64,000 bases of DNA from Natrinema altunense (lineage in GTDB: Archaea > Halobacteriota > Halobacteria > Halobacteriales > Natrialbaceae), in the NCBI RefSeq assembly GCF_000731985.1, contig NZ_JNCS01000004.1, forward strand, positions 361,350 to 425,349, in the 5' to 3' direction. Shown here piece by piece: positions 45,482 to 53,996 of this stretch. The notes under the pieces are model-generated. The model saw nothing but the letters and a program-made list of their open reading frames with translations, had not been told where the DNA came from and ran no database searches. Positions within the stretch are counted from its first letter, which is position 1; the number at the start of each line of letters is the position of its first letter. The translations under genes and the position numbers were made by a program.

Positions 45482-46598
45482 CGGTCTCGTCGGGCAGGAT
45501 ATGCAGTCCGGCGCGGCTCTTCAGGACGGGCACGGTCTCGGCGGCGGGATCGAAGTAGTCCGGCCGCGAGACCGTTTTCGCTTGGAACGTCTCGGGGTCG
45601 AGGACCTGGACGGCGTTCTCGTCCTCGACGGTCACGACCGTCGCCTCGGCGGCGTCCTCGAGCGCGCCGAGTTTGCGCGCGTCGGGCGAGTTCCCCTCCT
45701 CGTAGCTGGCCTCGTAGCGCTCGCCGGTCGTCACGCGGATGCCCTTGAGGTTGCCCCGGGCGCTGCGGACGAGGACGGGACCGCCGTCGTCGTCGGCGAG
45801 GTCGATCACGTCGCCGGGAGTATAGGGCGGGAGTCGGACGGCAAAGGTGACCCGGTAGACCTCGTTGCCGTCCTCGTCTTCCGTGACGAGGGTTTCGGCG
45901 TCGTTGACGGTGCCGCCGAACTCCTCGAGCATCTTGTTCGAGATCTTCTTGCCGATCTTGTTGGTCGAGACCTTGATGTTCAGTCCGTCGTCCGTTTCGC
46001 CGACTTCGGTGACGAAGGCGTTGCGGTCGCCCGTGGCCTCCATGTCGGCGACGATCTCGTTCGCGATTTCGGTCGCTCGGTCGGTCTCCTCGCTCGTCGG
46101 GGTGCGGTCCTCGGCGCGAATCTGGACGATGCTGGCGTAGTAGTCGCCGGCGATCCGACCACACCGGGTACAGGTCTGGCGGGCGATCTTGACGGGGACC
46201 GTCACCTGCTCCTCGACCGGCGTCCCGCGAACGACGCCCGTGAAGAAACAGTGCATCCGGATCGTGTTCTGGTCGACCTGCTCGGGATCGATCTGCCAGG
46301 CGACGTCCTCGACGTCGACGTGGACCCCCAGCGCCTTACTGACCTCCTCGATGGCGATATCGGTGTAGTCTTCCGCGCCGACGTCGACCCACCGATTCCC
46401 GCGGTAGACCGCACCGCAGCGGGCACAAACGCGAACGTCGATCCGTTCGGGTGCGTCCACGAAGTCGAAGTCCTCGAAGTAACAGGCGTCGCAGAGTTCG
46501 ACCTCGGCACCGGGCCGTAACGGATCGTTCGCGTCGCTCGCCGACCGCTCGGGTACTGCATCCCCGCAACGGGGACAGAACGCACGCGACTCACTCAT
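45474..46598 (-). CDS. nmd3: NMD3-family ribosomal export/adaptor homologue
   Basis: This 374-residue protein has the NMD3 N-terminal zinc ribbons: AFCPRCGDAVPE at residues 5-16, VELCDACYFEDF near 36, VRVCARCGAVYRGNRW near 54 and QTCTRCGRIAGDYYASIVQI near 138. The conserved AEDRTPTSEET link and C-terminal OB/SH3-like domains follow (LPPYTPGDVIDLADDDGGPV). In eukaryotes NMD3 escorts the 60S subunit; archaeal homologues are assumed to act late in 50S maturation. The ATG at 46598 begins immediately before the first ribbon. The Tyw2-like gene follows with an 8-bp overlap. Confidence 0.92.
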   Translation of the reverse strand: MSESRAFCPRCGDAVPERSASDANDPLRPGAEVELCDACYFEDFDFVDAPERIDVRVCARCGAVYRGNRWVDVGAEDYTDIAIEEVSKALGVHVDVEDVAWQIDPEQVDQNTIRMHCFFTGVVRGTPVEEQVTVPVKIARQTCTRCGRIAGDYYASIVQIRAEDRTPTSEETDRATEIANEIVADMEATGDRNAFVTEVGETDDGLNIKVSTNKIGKKISNKMLEEFGGTVNDAETLVTEDEDGNEVYRVTFAVRLPPYTPGDVIDLADDDGGPVLVRSARGNLKGIRVTTGERYEASYEEGNSPDARKLGALEDAAEATVVTVEDENAVQVLDPETFQAKTVSRPDYFDPAAETVPVLKSRAGLHILPDETDD

Positions 46599-46896
46599 TG
46601 GCCCCGTTTCGAGTCTCGCGGAGTTAAGGACCGCGTTCTCTCGTTCGCGTCGGCCATCACGCTCGAGCGGCTCCGAGCCCACGACTGCGATCCGCGACCG
46701 GTTGCGCCTCGTGACCCTCGAGTCGCTCGATACGAAACGAAGGGGTTCGGGCGAGCGAACTCCGGCCGGGACACGGCCGTCCATTCGACCTCGTCAGACG
46801 TGACTCCGTCACAGGGTCTCCATGCGAAACGAAGGGGTTCGATCGACCGGTGACCGAACTCGTTGCGATGCACAGACTGATCGACAGTGGGTGTCA
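46599..46896. other. Intergenic region, no gene seen
   Basis: These 298 bases between the NMD3 start and the amidohydrolase stop contain only short Arg/Ser-rich open frames. CGAAACGAAGGGGTTCG occurs twice (about 46735-46750 and 46824-46839), a short direct repeat about 90 bp apart. No RNA gene or promoter for a plus-strand gene is apparent. Confidence 0.4.
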
Positions 46897-47667
46897 CTAT
46901 CGGTCATCGCACACGGCGTCGCGCTCGGCTTCGATCCGCTCGACGTACGCGTCGGTAACGGCGTCGAAAATCGCGTTGCCGGCCTCGGCGGTGGCTTCGC
47001 TCGGCACACCCAGTACGCCGCTCTCGGTGATCGAATCGAACCCCTCGCTGAGTAGCCTGGCGGTCGAAATCGATCCCTCCGGCCCCGCTTCGAACCGGTC
47101 CGTCCGGACGAGTCCCTCCTCGATCGCGAGGATCATGGCGGTTTCGGCGGCCCCGGCGTGGATCACGTCCTGTTGGTACTCGACGCCGGCCTCGCGCAGT
47201 CCTTCGTTCAGCAGTTCCATGTGATCGTCGAGGTCCGCGAGCGTGATCACGGACGCGTCGATTTCGCGGGCAATCTCAGGCGCGACGGTTGAGACCGGCG
47301 CGAAGTTCCCACCGTGAGTCGGGACGAGGACGACGTGTTCGAACCCGTGCTCGGCAAGCGAGCGGCAGTAGGCGCGGATCACGTCCATCAGCGTCTCCGG
47401 CGGCATCGTGATCGTCCCCGGAAACGCCATGTGATGGCCCGAGCAGCCGGGCCGAATCGTCGGTGCCGCCAGCGCGTCGCCGAGTTCCGCGGCGATCCGC
47501 CGCGAGAGTTCGTCGCCGTCGAGCGTGTCCATGTTCAGCGGCAGGTGCGGCCCGTGTTGCTCGATCGAGCCGACCGCCACGATCACCGTCCGCGTTCCGT
47601 TCTCGAGCGCCGTTTCGATTTCCGGCCATGTGCACTCCTCGAGGAGTACTGAGCGTGGAGAAGGCAT
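46897..47667 (-). CDS. Creatininase-family amidohydrolase
   Basis: This 256-residue protein shows the creatininase metal ligands: E36 and H38 in VGSIEQHGPHLPLNMDTLDG with D47, then the PTHGGN motif near residue 118 and the Glu in IHAGAAETAMIL near 172. Family members include creatininase, formamide hydrolases of riboflavin/F420 biosynthesis (ArfB type) and the mycofactocin peptidase MftE, so the substrate is open. In archaea the FAPy deformylase ArfB is a reasonable candidate. It stands alone on the minus strand. Confidence 0.87.
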   Translation of the reverse strand: MPSPRSVLLEECTWPEIETALENGTRTVIVAVGSIEQHGPHLPLNMDTLDGDELSRRIAAELGDALAAPTIRPGCSGHHMAFPGTITMPPETLMDVIRAYCRSLAEHGFEHVVLVPTHGGNFAPVSTVAPEIAREIDASVITLADLDDHMELLNEGLREAGVEYQQDVIHAGAAETAMILAIEEGLVRTDRFEAGPEGSISTARLLSEGFDSITESGVLGVPSEATAEAGNAIFDAVTDAYVERIEAERDAVCDDR

Positions 47668-47835
47668 CCGCCGTTTCGGCGGAACCAGTCAATCCACATC
47701 TGACTTACGGTCAGCCGGGACGGGCCGGGACGCGCCCGTCACAGTCGCACGCTGGTTTCGGTCGGACTCGAGAACCCTGGACGACTGTCGATAATCCGTT
47801 CCGCGTACAGGAGTCGGTCTCCGAGAGCACGGCAG

Positions 47836-47900
47836 TGGTGCTCGAGGCGTCCGAACGGCTCGGCGGGGACCGTTCCGAGGCCCGCAGCAGCGATCGGTGA
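47836..47900 (+). pseudogene. Remnant resembling the 3' end of the small gene at 49211-49396
   Basis: About 64 bases (encoding VLEASERLGGDRSEARSSDR and then TGA) match the end of the 61-residue gene at 49211-49396 (TLEAYERLGGDGSETRRGDR, TGA) at roughly 80 percent identity, including the stop. Upstream of this block the similarity is lost, so no full gene remains. The two copies lie in the same orientation and bracket the toxin-antitoxin genes, suggesting duplication or insertion at this spot. The rest of 47668-48029 shows no gene. Confidence 0.55.
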
Positions 47901-48029
47901 GAGCGCAATCGACTGCTGACACTGACTCGGCGACGAACGAGCGCCGCGTCGAGACGCGACGATCAGCCGGACCCGAGACGTTGCCGGCGGATCGATACCG
48001 ACCTCGAGACACTCATTCCCCGCCGGCCC

Positions 48030-48383
48030 TCAGATCTCGCGCAAGCCGAGACTGTACTCGAGTGCGGTATCGACTTCGGTCATCCGTTCGGCCGGTGCTG
48101 CGCCGATGACCTCCGTCACTCGGTGGTCGATCGAGACGGTTCGAATCTGACTACAGTTGGCGACCGAGTCCTCGCGGAGAGCGCATTCGTCGGCCGGGAG
48201 CAGTACTTCGAACGGATAGCGCTCGCCGCCGATGGACGTGGTAAGCGGGACGACGATAGTCGTCGGTGCGTTTTCGTTGCCAACGTCGTTCTGGACGACG
48301 AGGCACGGACGGGTTCCACGCTGTTCCGACCCTCGTGTCGGGTCTAACTCGACGACGACGATGTCGCCACGGTGGACGTGCAT
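48030..48383 (-). CDS. MazF/PemK-family type II toxin (endoribonuclease)
   Basis: This 117-residue protein has the MazF/PemK/Kid fold signature: HVHRGDIVVVELDPTRGSEQ, then the GTRPCLVVQNDVGNENAP segment with the conserved RP-C-V-N pattern. TTIVVPLTTSI is near residue 41, and SQIRTVSIDHRVTEVIG near 77 fits the catalytic strand. Such toxins cut mRNA. The antitoxin gene lies 7 bp upstream on the same strand, the usual antitoxin-first order. The start at 48383 begins with the first beta strand. Confidence 0.92.
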   Translation of the reverse strand: MHVHRGDIVVVELDPTRGSEQRGTRPCLVVQNDVGNENAPTTIVVPLTTSIGGERYPFEVLLPADECALREDSVANCSQIRTVSIDHRVTEVIGAAPAERMTEVDTALEYSLGLREI

Positions 48384-48390
48384 CGGCTTC

Positions 48391-48663
48391 CTACTCCTCC
48401 CACTCGGGCGCGTCGCCCAGCAGGTCGTTTGCCTCCCGTGACAGCGTGGCTGTCTCGTCGGCGAGTTCGCGGTGGCGGTCGGCACGGCGTCGGTACCCTT
48501 CCGCAAACTCCTCGCGCGACGTGGGTTTCTCGATGACGATTTTGTCACCATCCTCGCGGACCGTCACTTCGTCCCCGCCGTGGATGTCGAACGCGTCGCG
48601 AAGGCGTTTCGGCAACGTGATTTGCCCGCGATCACCGACTTTCCGTTTCTCCGCGTCAACCAT
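48391..48663 (-). CDS. AbrB/MazE-type antitoxin
   Basis: This 90-residue protein has a swapped-hairpin AbrB DNA-binding domain at residues 5-45 (RKVGDRGQITLPKRLRDAFD and GGDEVTVREDGDKIVIEKPT). A helical C-terminal tail (YRRRADRHRELADETATLSR) should wrap the toxin. MazE-type antitoxins repress their own operon. An AT-rich TATATTCATATCATATTCATA-like stretch at about 48664-48690 (with the ATTCATAT repeat) precedes it and probably contains the promoter and operator. Confidence 0.9.
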   Translation of the reverse strand: MVDAEKRKVGDRGQITLPKRLRDAFDIHGGDEVTVREDGDKIVIEKPTSREEFAEGYRRRADRHRELADETATLSREANDLLGDAPEWEE

Positions 48664-48690
48664 ACATATTCATATCATATTCATACTCTT
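48664..48690 (-). promoter_or_regulatory. AT-rich promoter/operator of the toxin-antitoxin operon
   Basis: CATATTCATATCATATTCAT contains ATATTCATA repeated twice with a 10-bp period, directly in front of the antitoxin ATG. A 10-bp-phased repeat on one DNA face is a plausible AbrB-type operator overlapping the TATA box. Confidence 0.45.
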
Positions 48691-48709
48691 AACGCTGGTG
48701 CCGACGGCA

Positions 48710-48934
48710 CTACTCGGGAGAACTGCCGCCCTCTCGAGGATCGTCGACGAGTTCGTAGAGCCCTTCGTACACCTTGCGTGCATTCCCGTGTTCTACGAGC
48801 CGACCGAGACGGTCGCGTACGTACTGCAAACTGTAGCCGGTTTCGTCGGCGACGAACGGCGCAGTAACGCGCCCTTCGTTCAACATATCGAGCAACTTCT
48901 CGTCTGCCGGTCCGAGATCGTCTTCCTCGAGCAT
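48710..48934 (-). CDS. Small winged helix-turn-helix protein
   Basis: The 74-residue version starting at 48934 reads LEEDDLGPADEKLLDMLNEG, then FVADETGYSLQYVRDRLGRL with VEHGNARKVYEGLYELVDDP, a winged-HTH domain typical of small haloarchaeal regulators. An in-frame ATG at 48991 would add 19 residues, but a TATA-like TGTATAAAG (about 48982-48990 on the minus strand) overlaps it, favouring the shorter form. It lies just upstream of the MazEF-like pair on the same strand and may regulate it; that is inference. Confidence 0.75.
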   Translation of the reverse strand: MLEEDDLGPADEKLLDMLNEGRVTAPFVADETGYSLQYVRDRLGRLVEHGNARKVYEGLYELVDDPREGGSSPE

Positions 48935-49210
48935 CGAATCTCGGTTGATAGTTGTTGCGCACACGTCTAAAGGGACGATGGCTTTATACATCAGCCATAG
49001 GCCCTAATCCTTAGACCCTAAGTATTAAACCCACCGCGAATGAACGGAAGCACAGGAAGCGCGGATGTCGAGAGAACTCTCGGCCCGGTGTTCCAGCACC
49101 GGACCGCGCTTCTGGTCCACAGAAGCAATGTCAATTCGCATCACGACGCACGAAACGATTTCGGATGCACAGCCCACCGACGCGAGCACCCCCTTCGAGG
49201 TCGATTCGGC

Positions 49211-49396
49211 ATGACAGCGGACACCGATCCCACGCGGGTCCGCCTCGCGGAATTGCTCGAGGACCTCCGAACGCTCGAGGATACCGTTCCGGACGCATTG
49301 ACCCTCGAGCCGGCGATCCGGAACCTCGAGATGACGCTCGAGGCGTACGAACGGCTCGGCGGAGACGGCTCCGAGACCCGCCGGGGTGATCGGTGA
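49211..49396 (+). CDS. Small protein of unknown function, 61 residues
   Basis: The protein reads TADTDPTRVRLAELLEDLRT and LEDTVPDALTLEPAIRNLEM with a helical tail ending GSETRRGDR. It looks like two amphipathic helices. A fragment of a related 3' end is found at 47836-47900, on the other side of the toxin-antitoxin genes. No family is recognised. The ATG at 49211 is the natural start; the open frame continues upstream with less protein-like content. Confidence 0.55.
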   Translation: MTADTDPTRVRLAELLEDLRTLEDTVPDALTLEPAIRNLEMTLEAYERLGGDGSETRRGDR

Positions 49397-49483
49397 GGGC
49401 TGCACCCGCGACAACACGGTCGACAGCGCTCGAGTGGGACATCACGTCGGCGTCGCACGCCGACTCGATCGTCGCGACAGGGC

Positions 49484-49493
49484 ACTTATTTTT
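49484..49493 (+). promoter_or_regulatory. TATA-like box of the htpX-pspAB operon
   Basis: CACTTATTTT is centred about 27 bases before the ATG at 49515, predicting a leaderless transcript and fixing the htpX start there rather than at upstream in-frame codons. Confidence 0.6.
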
Positions 49494-49514
49494 CCGGAGC
49501 CCGTCGGTTACGGC

Positions 49515-50405
49515 ATGAACTGGCAGGCGGACTGGGGACTGCGCGCTCGGATGTTCGTGACGATGTTCCTTCTGTTCGCACTCTACATCGTCTTTGCCGG
49601 CGCGCTCGCCCTCTATATCGGCGGTGGGCTGTGGCTGTTCGCGATACTGTTCGGCGGCTTCTCGCTGGTCCAGTACTACTTCAGCGATACGCTGACGCTG
49701 AAGAGCATGGGCGCGCGGACGGTCTCGGCCGACGAGTATCCGCAACTGCACGCCTCGATCGAGCGCCTCTCGCAGCAGGCCGACCTCCCGAAACCGAAGG
49801 TGGCGGTCGTCGACTCGAAAGTCCCCAACGCCTTCGCGACCGGGCGCAACCAGAAAAACGCGGCCGTCTGCGTGACGACCGGGATCATGACCACGCTCGA
49901 CGCCGACGAACTCGACGGCGTGCTGGCCCACGAACTCGCCCACGTCAAGAACCGCGACATGATGGTGATGACGATCGCCTCCTTCCTCTCGACGATCGCG
50001 TTCATGATCGTCCGCTGGGGCGCGTTCTTCGGCGGCGGACACAGGCGCGGCGGCGGTCGCGAGGGCGGCGGTGGCATCATCGTCGCGATCCTCGTCTCGC
50101 TGGTCGTCTGGATCATCAGCTACCTGCTCATCCGGGCGCTCTCCCGGTACCGCGAGTACGCCGCCGACCGCGGGGCCGCCGCCATCACCGGCAACCCGTC
50201 GGCGCTCGCCTCCGCCCTCCTGAAGATCTCCGGCGAGATGGACAAGGTCCCGAAAGACGACATGCGCGAGGAAGCCGAGATGAACGCCTTCTTCATCATC
50301 CCGATCAAGTCCGGCATCGTCGGCCGGCTCTTCTCGACGCATCCGTCGACCGAGCGCCGCGTCGACCAGCTCCGCGACCTCGAGCGCGAAATGCAATCGT
50401 TCTAA
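49515..50405 (+). CDS. htpX: HtpX-like membrane metalloprotease (M48 family)
   Basis: This 296-residue protein has two N-terminal membrane helices (residues about 12-56), then the zinc-protease domain with HELAH at 139-143 (GVLAHELAHVKNRDMM). A second membrane pair flanks a Gly/Arg-rich stretch (GGGHRRGGGREGGGG), and EYAADRGAAAITGNP supplies the third zinc ligand (Glu). HtpX proteases degrade misfolded membrane proteins. The pspAB gene follows after 24 bp, an association seen in archaea and actinobacteria, pointing to membrane stress. Confidence 0.93.
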   Translation: MNWQADWGLRARMFVTMFLLFALYIVFAGALALYIGGGLWLFAILFGGFSLVQYYFSDTLTLKSMGARTVSADEYPQLHASIERLSQQADLPKPKVAVVDSKVPNAFATGRNQKNAAVCVTTGIMTTLDADELDGVLAHELAHVKNRDMMVMTIASFLSTIAFMIVRWGAFFGGGHRRGGGREGGGGIIVAILVSLVVWIISYLLIRALSRYREYAADRGAAAITGNPSALASALLKISGEMDKVPKDDMREEAEMNAFFIIPIKSGIVGRLFSTHPSTERRVDQLRDLEREMQSF

Positions 50406-50429
50406 GGAACTGATACCGACACACGACCT

Positions 50430-51035
50430 ATGGGACTACTCGACGGACTCCGCGCCATCCTGGGTTCGCGCGCCGAAACCGACGCCGGACGCGACGCCGA
50501 TCCGGAAGACCTCTTCGGAATGAGCACCGCCTACCTCACGATGGAGGCCGATCTGGGGTACGAGTCGCTGGACGTCGCCGCGCTCTGTTTCTCCGGCGTC
50601 GACTCGACGGACTTCCGCGACGCCGTCGACGAGGTGGAAGCGATCCTCGACGCCGGGCAGGAGGAGACCGGCACGGAGTTCTCGGTGTCGGCGGACGATC
50701 ACGGCTATCACTGGGTCGTTCTCGCGGACGACGATCCGGAGGACCTGATCACGAGCATGCACTTCGCCGCGGACACCTTCATCGAGCACGGCTACGGCTC
50801 GCGCCTGCTCGCCGCCGTCTTCGCCTACGAAAACCGCGACGGCCCCGCCTACTGGATCTATTCGTTCCGTCGCGGCCGCTTCTACCCCTTCGTCCCTCGG
50901 TCCGGCCGGGAGCGCGACTCGAGCGCGGAGTTCACCCTCGAGTCGGCGTTGGACGGCGAACTCGAGATCGAGCGCGAGAAGGACTACTGGTACCCGCTCT
51001 GGCCCAGCGAGCGCGGGACCCATCCCTGGGAGTGA
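50430..51035 (+). CDS. pspAB: PspA-associated protein PspAB
   Basis: This 201-residue soluble protein matches PspAB. It begins GLLDGLRAILGSRAETDAGR, contains FGMSTAYLTMEADLGYESLD near residue 30, AALCFSGVDSTDFRDAVDEV near 50 and FRRGRFYPFVPRSGRERDSS near 145, and ends YWYPLWPSERGTHPWE. PspAB is linked by genome context to the PspA membrane-stress system and HtpX. Its biochemical role is unknown. PspA itself is not in this window. It is the second gene of the htpX operon. Confidence 0.88.
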   Translation: MGLLDGLRAILGSRAETDAGRDADPEDLFGMSTAYLTMEADLGYESLDVAALCFSGVDSTDFRDAVDEVEAILDAGQEETGTEFSVSADDHGYHWVVLADDDPEDLITSMHFAADTFIEHGYGSRLLAAVFAYENRDGPAYWIYSFRRGRFYPFVPRSGRERDSSAEFTLESALDGELEIEREKDYWYPLWPSERGTHPWE

Positions 51036-51187
51036 GCGACGGGAGCCGCCGCATCGGACTTCGGGCGGGCGGATTGTCCCCCGATGGCGTAGTCGACCGA
51101 CCGACTCGCGCGCTCGACGCGGCTTCCCGCGTCCCCGGAGAGCAGTGACACCTACTGTTATGACGGTGCGGTCGGTAGCCGCGACCA

Positions 51188-52396
51188 GTGACTGAGTGGA
51201 CCCAGTTCAAGAGCGATCCGCACAACTCGGGGCTTCGCCGCGATCTCGAGGGGCCGGGCCGCGTGAGCGAGGCGTGGACGACCGACCTCGTCGGGCCGCC
51301 GGGGTCGCCGGTGCTCGACCGGGACACCGTCTACGTCGGCACGGCCCGGGGACACTGCTACGCGCTCGAGCGAGAGACGGGTCGCCGCCGGTGGACGTTC
51401 GAAACGACGGCGGCGACCGACGCGACGCCGGTCGTCACCCGCGAACGGCTGTACCTCGGAACTGACGACGGGACCGTCCTCGCCCTCGATCCCGCCACCG
51501 GCGAGGAACGGTGGCGGACGGCGCTGCCAGGCTCGCTCGAGGCCGCGCTCACCCTCTCGAACGGTCGACTCTACGCCGGCCACGCGGACGGTCTCTCCGC
51601 GCTCGAGGCCGAAACGGGGACGGAACTGTGGACGCACGAGACCGAATCGGCCGTCGTCGGCGCGCCGGCGATCGCCGACGGACGGGAGGGAGAACAGCGC
51701 CGCTCCGCGCTGAGTGAGGCCCCGGGCGACGACCCCCTCGAGCCGGACGCGCCGTCGCTGCTCGACGCGGAGCGAGTCCGGGAGCCGGATCGACAGTGGG
51801 GAGCGACCGAGGAGCGAGTGTTCGCGGGGACCACGGCCGGGACGGTGCTGGCGCTCGCGGCCGAGACGGGCGAGGAGGCCTGGACCGCGCCCGCTACCGG
51901 AGCGGTCGCCGGCGGACCGACGATCGCCGACGGGCGGGTCTACGTCGGTGACGACGGCGGGACGCTGCTCGCGCTGGACGCCGGCACCGGGCAGACGTGG
52001 TTCGCCTACGAGATCGGCGACGGTTTCACCACGTCGGTGACCGTGCTCGCGGCCGCCGAGACGACGTTCGTCGGTGCCGACGACGGCTACTGCCACGTCA
52101 CCGATACGACCGTCGGCCGGCGAAAACTGCGCGGCTGGCTGTTCTCACGGAAGGGGGTCGAACTCGACGGCCCGATCCGCTCCTGTCCCGTCGTCGCCGG
52201 CGACGTGCTCTGCGTCGGCGACGCGACCGGCTCGCTCTACGGGATCGACATCGACGACGCCGAACCGCTGTGGCAGTTCGCGGCCGACGGCGCCATCAGC
52301 GGAACGCCCGCGCTCGCCCCCGAACGGCTCTACGTCGGTAGCGAGGCCGAACGACTCCACTGCCTCGAGTGGGACGCCGACGAACGTCCGCACTGA
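51188..52396 (+). CDS. PQQ-like beta-propeller repeat protein
   Basis: This 402-residue protein starts with GTG at 51188 (TEWTQFKSDPHNSGLRRDLE). It consists of repeated propeller blades of the form G-x-x-Y-A-L-D/E-x-x-T-G-x-x-x-W, for example CYALERETGRRRWTFET, VLALDPATGEERWRTALPG, ALEAETGTELWTHETE, VLALAAETGEEAWTAPATG and LLALDAGTGQTWFAYEIGD. A lower-complexity insert at about residues 165-205 interrupts the repeats. No signal peptide is seen, so it is probably cytoplasmic, unlike quinoprotein dehydrogenases. A scaffold role is likely. Monocistronic by spacing. Confidence 0.85.
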   Translation: MTEWTQFKSDPHNSGLRRDLEGPGRVSEAWTTDLVGPPGSPVLDRDTVYVGTARGHCYALERETGRRRWTFETTAATDATPVVTRERLYLGTDDGTVLALDPATGEERWRTALPGSLEAALTLSNGRLYAGHADGLSALEAETGTELWTHETESAVVGAPAIADGREGEQRRSALSEAPGDDPLEPDAPSLLDAERVREPDRQWGATEERVFAGTTAGTVLALAAETGEEAWTAPATGAVAGGPTIADGRVYVGDDGGTLLALDAGTGQTWFAYEIGDGFTTSVTVLAAAETTFVGADDGYCHVTDTTVGRRKLRGWLFSRKGVELDGPIRSCPVVAGDVLCVGDATGSLYGIDIDDAEPLWQFAADGAISGTPALAPERLYVGSEAERLHCLEWDADERPH

Positions 52397-52508
52397 GACG
52401 CGGTTTCGGTTCGCTTCCTCGACGCGCCTTTCCGTTTCAATGCACTCCCTCTCCTTCGATCGACCCCGCTTCCCGCCCGCACTTTCACTTTCACTTCCCT
52501 GTTAACGA

Positions 52509-52519
52509 GGGTTTATGAG
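52509..52519 (+). promoter_or_regulatory. TATA-like box of radA
   Basis: GGTTTATGAGG is centred about 28 bases ahead of the ATG at 52542, predicting a leaderless radA transcript and excluding the in-frame codon at 52515. Confidence 0.55.
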
Positions 52520-52541
52520 GGGGCCGGCACAACGAGGGAGT

Positions 52542-53573
52542 ATGCCCGAATCAGATCTCGAGGAACTCCCCGGCGTCGGACCGGCGACCGCAGACAAACT
52601 TCACGATGCAGGCTTCGACTCCTATCAGAGTCTGGCCGTCGCCTCGCCGTCGGAACTGTCGAACACGGCCGACGTCGGCGAGTCCACGGCCGCGGACATC
52701 GTTCGCGCCGCTCGCAGTGCCGCCGACATCGGCGGGTTCGAGACCGGCTCGACGGTCCTCGAGCGGCGAAACGAGATCGGCAAGCTGAGCTGGCACATCG
52801 ACGAGGTCGACGACCTGCTCGGCGGCGGTATCGAGACGCAGTCGATCACCGAAGTCTACGGCGAGTTCGGGGCCGGCAAGTCCCAGGTCACCCACCAGAT
52901 GGCCGTCAACGTCCAGCTCCCACAGGAGGTCGGCGGCCTCCACGGGAGCGCCATCTTCATGGACAGCGAGGACACCTTCCGGCCCGAGCGGATCGACGAT
53001 ATGGTCCGCGGACTGCCCGACGAGGCCATCGACGCGACGCTCGAGGACCGCGAGATCGAGGGCTCGGCGGACGACGAGGAGGCGGTCGACGAACTCGTCG
53101 AGGACGTCCTCGAGAAGATCCACGTCGCGAAGGCGTTCAACTCGAACCACCAGATGCTGCTCGCCGAAAAGGCCAAAGAGCTCGCGGGCGAACACGAGGA
53201 CTCGGAGTACCCCGTTCGGCTGCTCTGCGTCGACTCGCTGACTGCCCACTTCCGCGCGGAGTACGTCGGCCGTGGCGAACTCGCGGATCGACAGCAGAAG
53301 CTCAACAAGCACCTCCACGACCTCGACAAGGTCGGGAACCTCTACAACGCCGCCGTCATCGTCACCAACCAGGTGGCCTCGAACCCCGACTCCTACTTCG
53401 GCGACCCGACCCAACCGATCGGCGGCAACATTCTGGGTCACAAGTCGACGTTCCGGATCTACCTCCGCAAGTCCAAGGGTGACAAGCGGATCGTTCGACT
53501 GGTCGACGCGCCGAACCTGGCCGACGGCGAGGCCGTCATGCGGGTACAGGACGAAGGGCTGAAACCCGAATAG
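52542..53573 (+). CDS. radA: DNA repair and recombination protein RadA
   Basis: This 343-residue recombinase is the archaeal RecA/Rad51 homologue that forms filaments on single-stranded DNA and drives strand exchange. An N-terminal helix-hairpin-helix domain ([20 protein letters not shown]) is followed by the polymerisation linker. Walker A is GEFGAGKS at residues 107-114, Walker B is [15 protein letters not shown], and the L2-region [20 protein letters not shown] precedes the [20 protein letters not shown]-cap region. A haloarchaeal acidic insert ([19 protein letters not shown]) lies in the core. No intein is present. Confidence 0.97.
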   Translation: MPESDLEELPGVGPATADKLHDAGFDSYQSLAVASPSELSNTADVGESTAADIVRAARSAADIGGFETGSTVLERRNEIGKLSWHIDEVDDLLGGGIETQSITEVYGEFGAGKSQVTHQMAVNVQLPQEVGGLHGSAIFMDSEDTFRPERIDDMVRGLPDEAIDATLEDREIEGSADDEEAVDELVEDVLEKIHVAKAFNSNHQMLLAEKAKELAGEHEDSEYPVRLLCVDSLTAHFRAEYVGRGELADRQQKLNKHLHDLDKVGNLYNAAVIVTNQVASNPDSYFGDPTQPIGGNILGHKSTFRIYLRKSKGDKRIVRLVDAPNLADGEAVMRVQDEGLKPE

Positions 53574-53938
53574 GCGTTTCTCGTCCCCTGCAGCCGTTCT
53601 ATGCCGTTTCGTCGAGTACCGTCACGTCCCCCGGAGAGCGGGGAGCACGGCCTGCCGGTGGACCCTGGAAAGCGGTCACCCACCGCCCGCGATGTCGATC
53701 GCTTATAACTGAACGCCGAGTCTCGCGACCCGTCGTCAGTCCGCGAGCGGAGCGCCCATTTCCCGAAATCGTCCCTTCTCGACGCTCTGTCGCCCGCTCG
53801 TCCCGATGACGGAACGGCGACGACCGACGCGATTCGCGCTCGAGCAACCCTCGGCGCGGCGATCGGTCGAGGGGTCGTGACCTCGATGCAGCCCCGCTAT
53901 CTGCCGAATATCTTCGTTTCAGAAATCCTGATATAAGC
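53574..53938. other. Intergenic region, no gene seen
   Basis: The 365 bases between radA and the siderophore promoter contain only short Arg/Ser/Pro-rich frames on both strands and no recognisable RNA. The sequence turns AT-rich from about 53915, where the siderophore promoter begins. Confidence 0.4.
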
Positions 53939-53990
53939 TTTAGGTTGGCCTAAAAACCAGTACGCTTTTATTGTTTTAGGCTGGCCTAAA
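53939..53990 (+). promoter_or_regulatory. Iron-type dual operator and promoter of the siderophore operon
   Basis: Two 16-base palindromes, TTTAGGTTGGCCTAAA (53939-53954) and TTTAGGCTGGCCTAAA (53975-53990), flank CTTTTATT (53965-53972), the TATA-like element. Predicted initiation is near 53995, so the second palindrome lies at about -5 to -20, where a bound repressor would block polymerase recruitment. The centres are 36 bp apart. The consensus matches DtxR/SirR/Idr-type iron-dependent regulator sites, and the operon makes a siderophore, so iron repression is the expected control. Confidence 0.88.
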
Positions 53991-53996
53991 GCCTGC

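Noticed and set aside
48935..48991. Longer 93-residue form of the winged-HTH protein
   Set aside because: Its ATG overlaps a TATA-like element that better serves the start at 48934; another AT-rich block near 49024 keeps this option slightly open.
48999..49035. A third iron-type palindrome near TAGGCCCTAATCCTTAGACCCTAA
   Set aside because: It has TAGG and CCTAA pieces but no dyad with the TTTAGG-N4-CCTAAA spacing.
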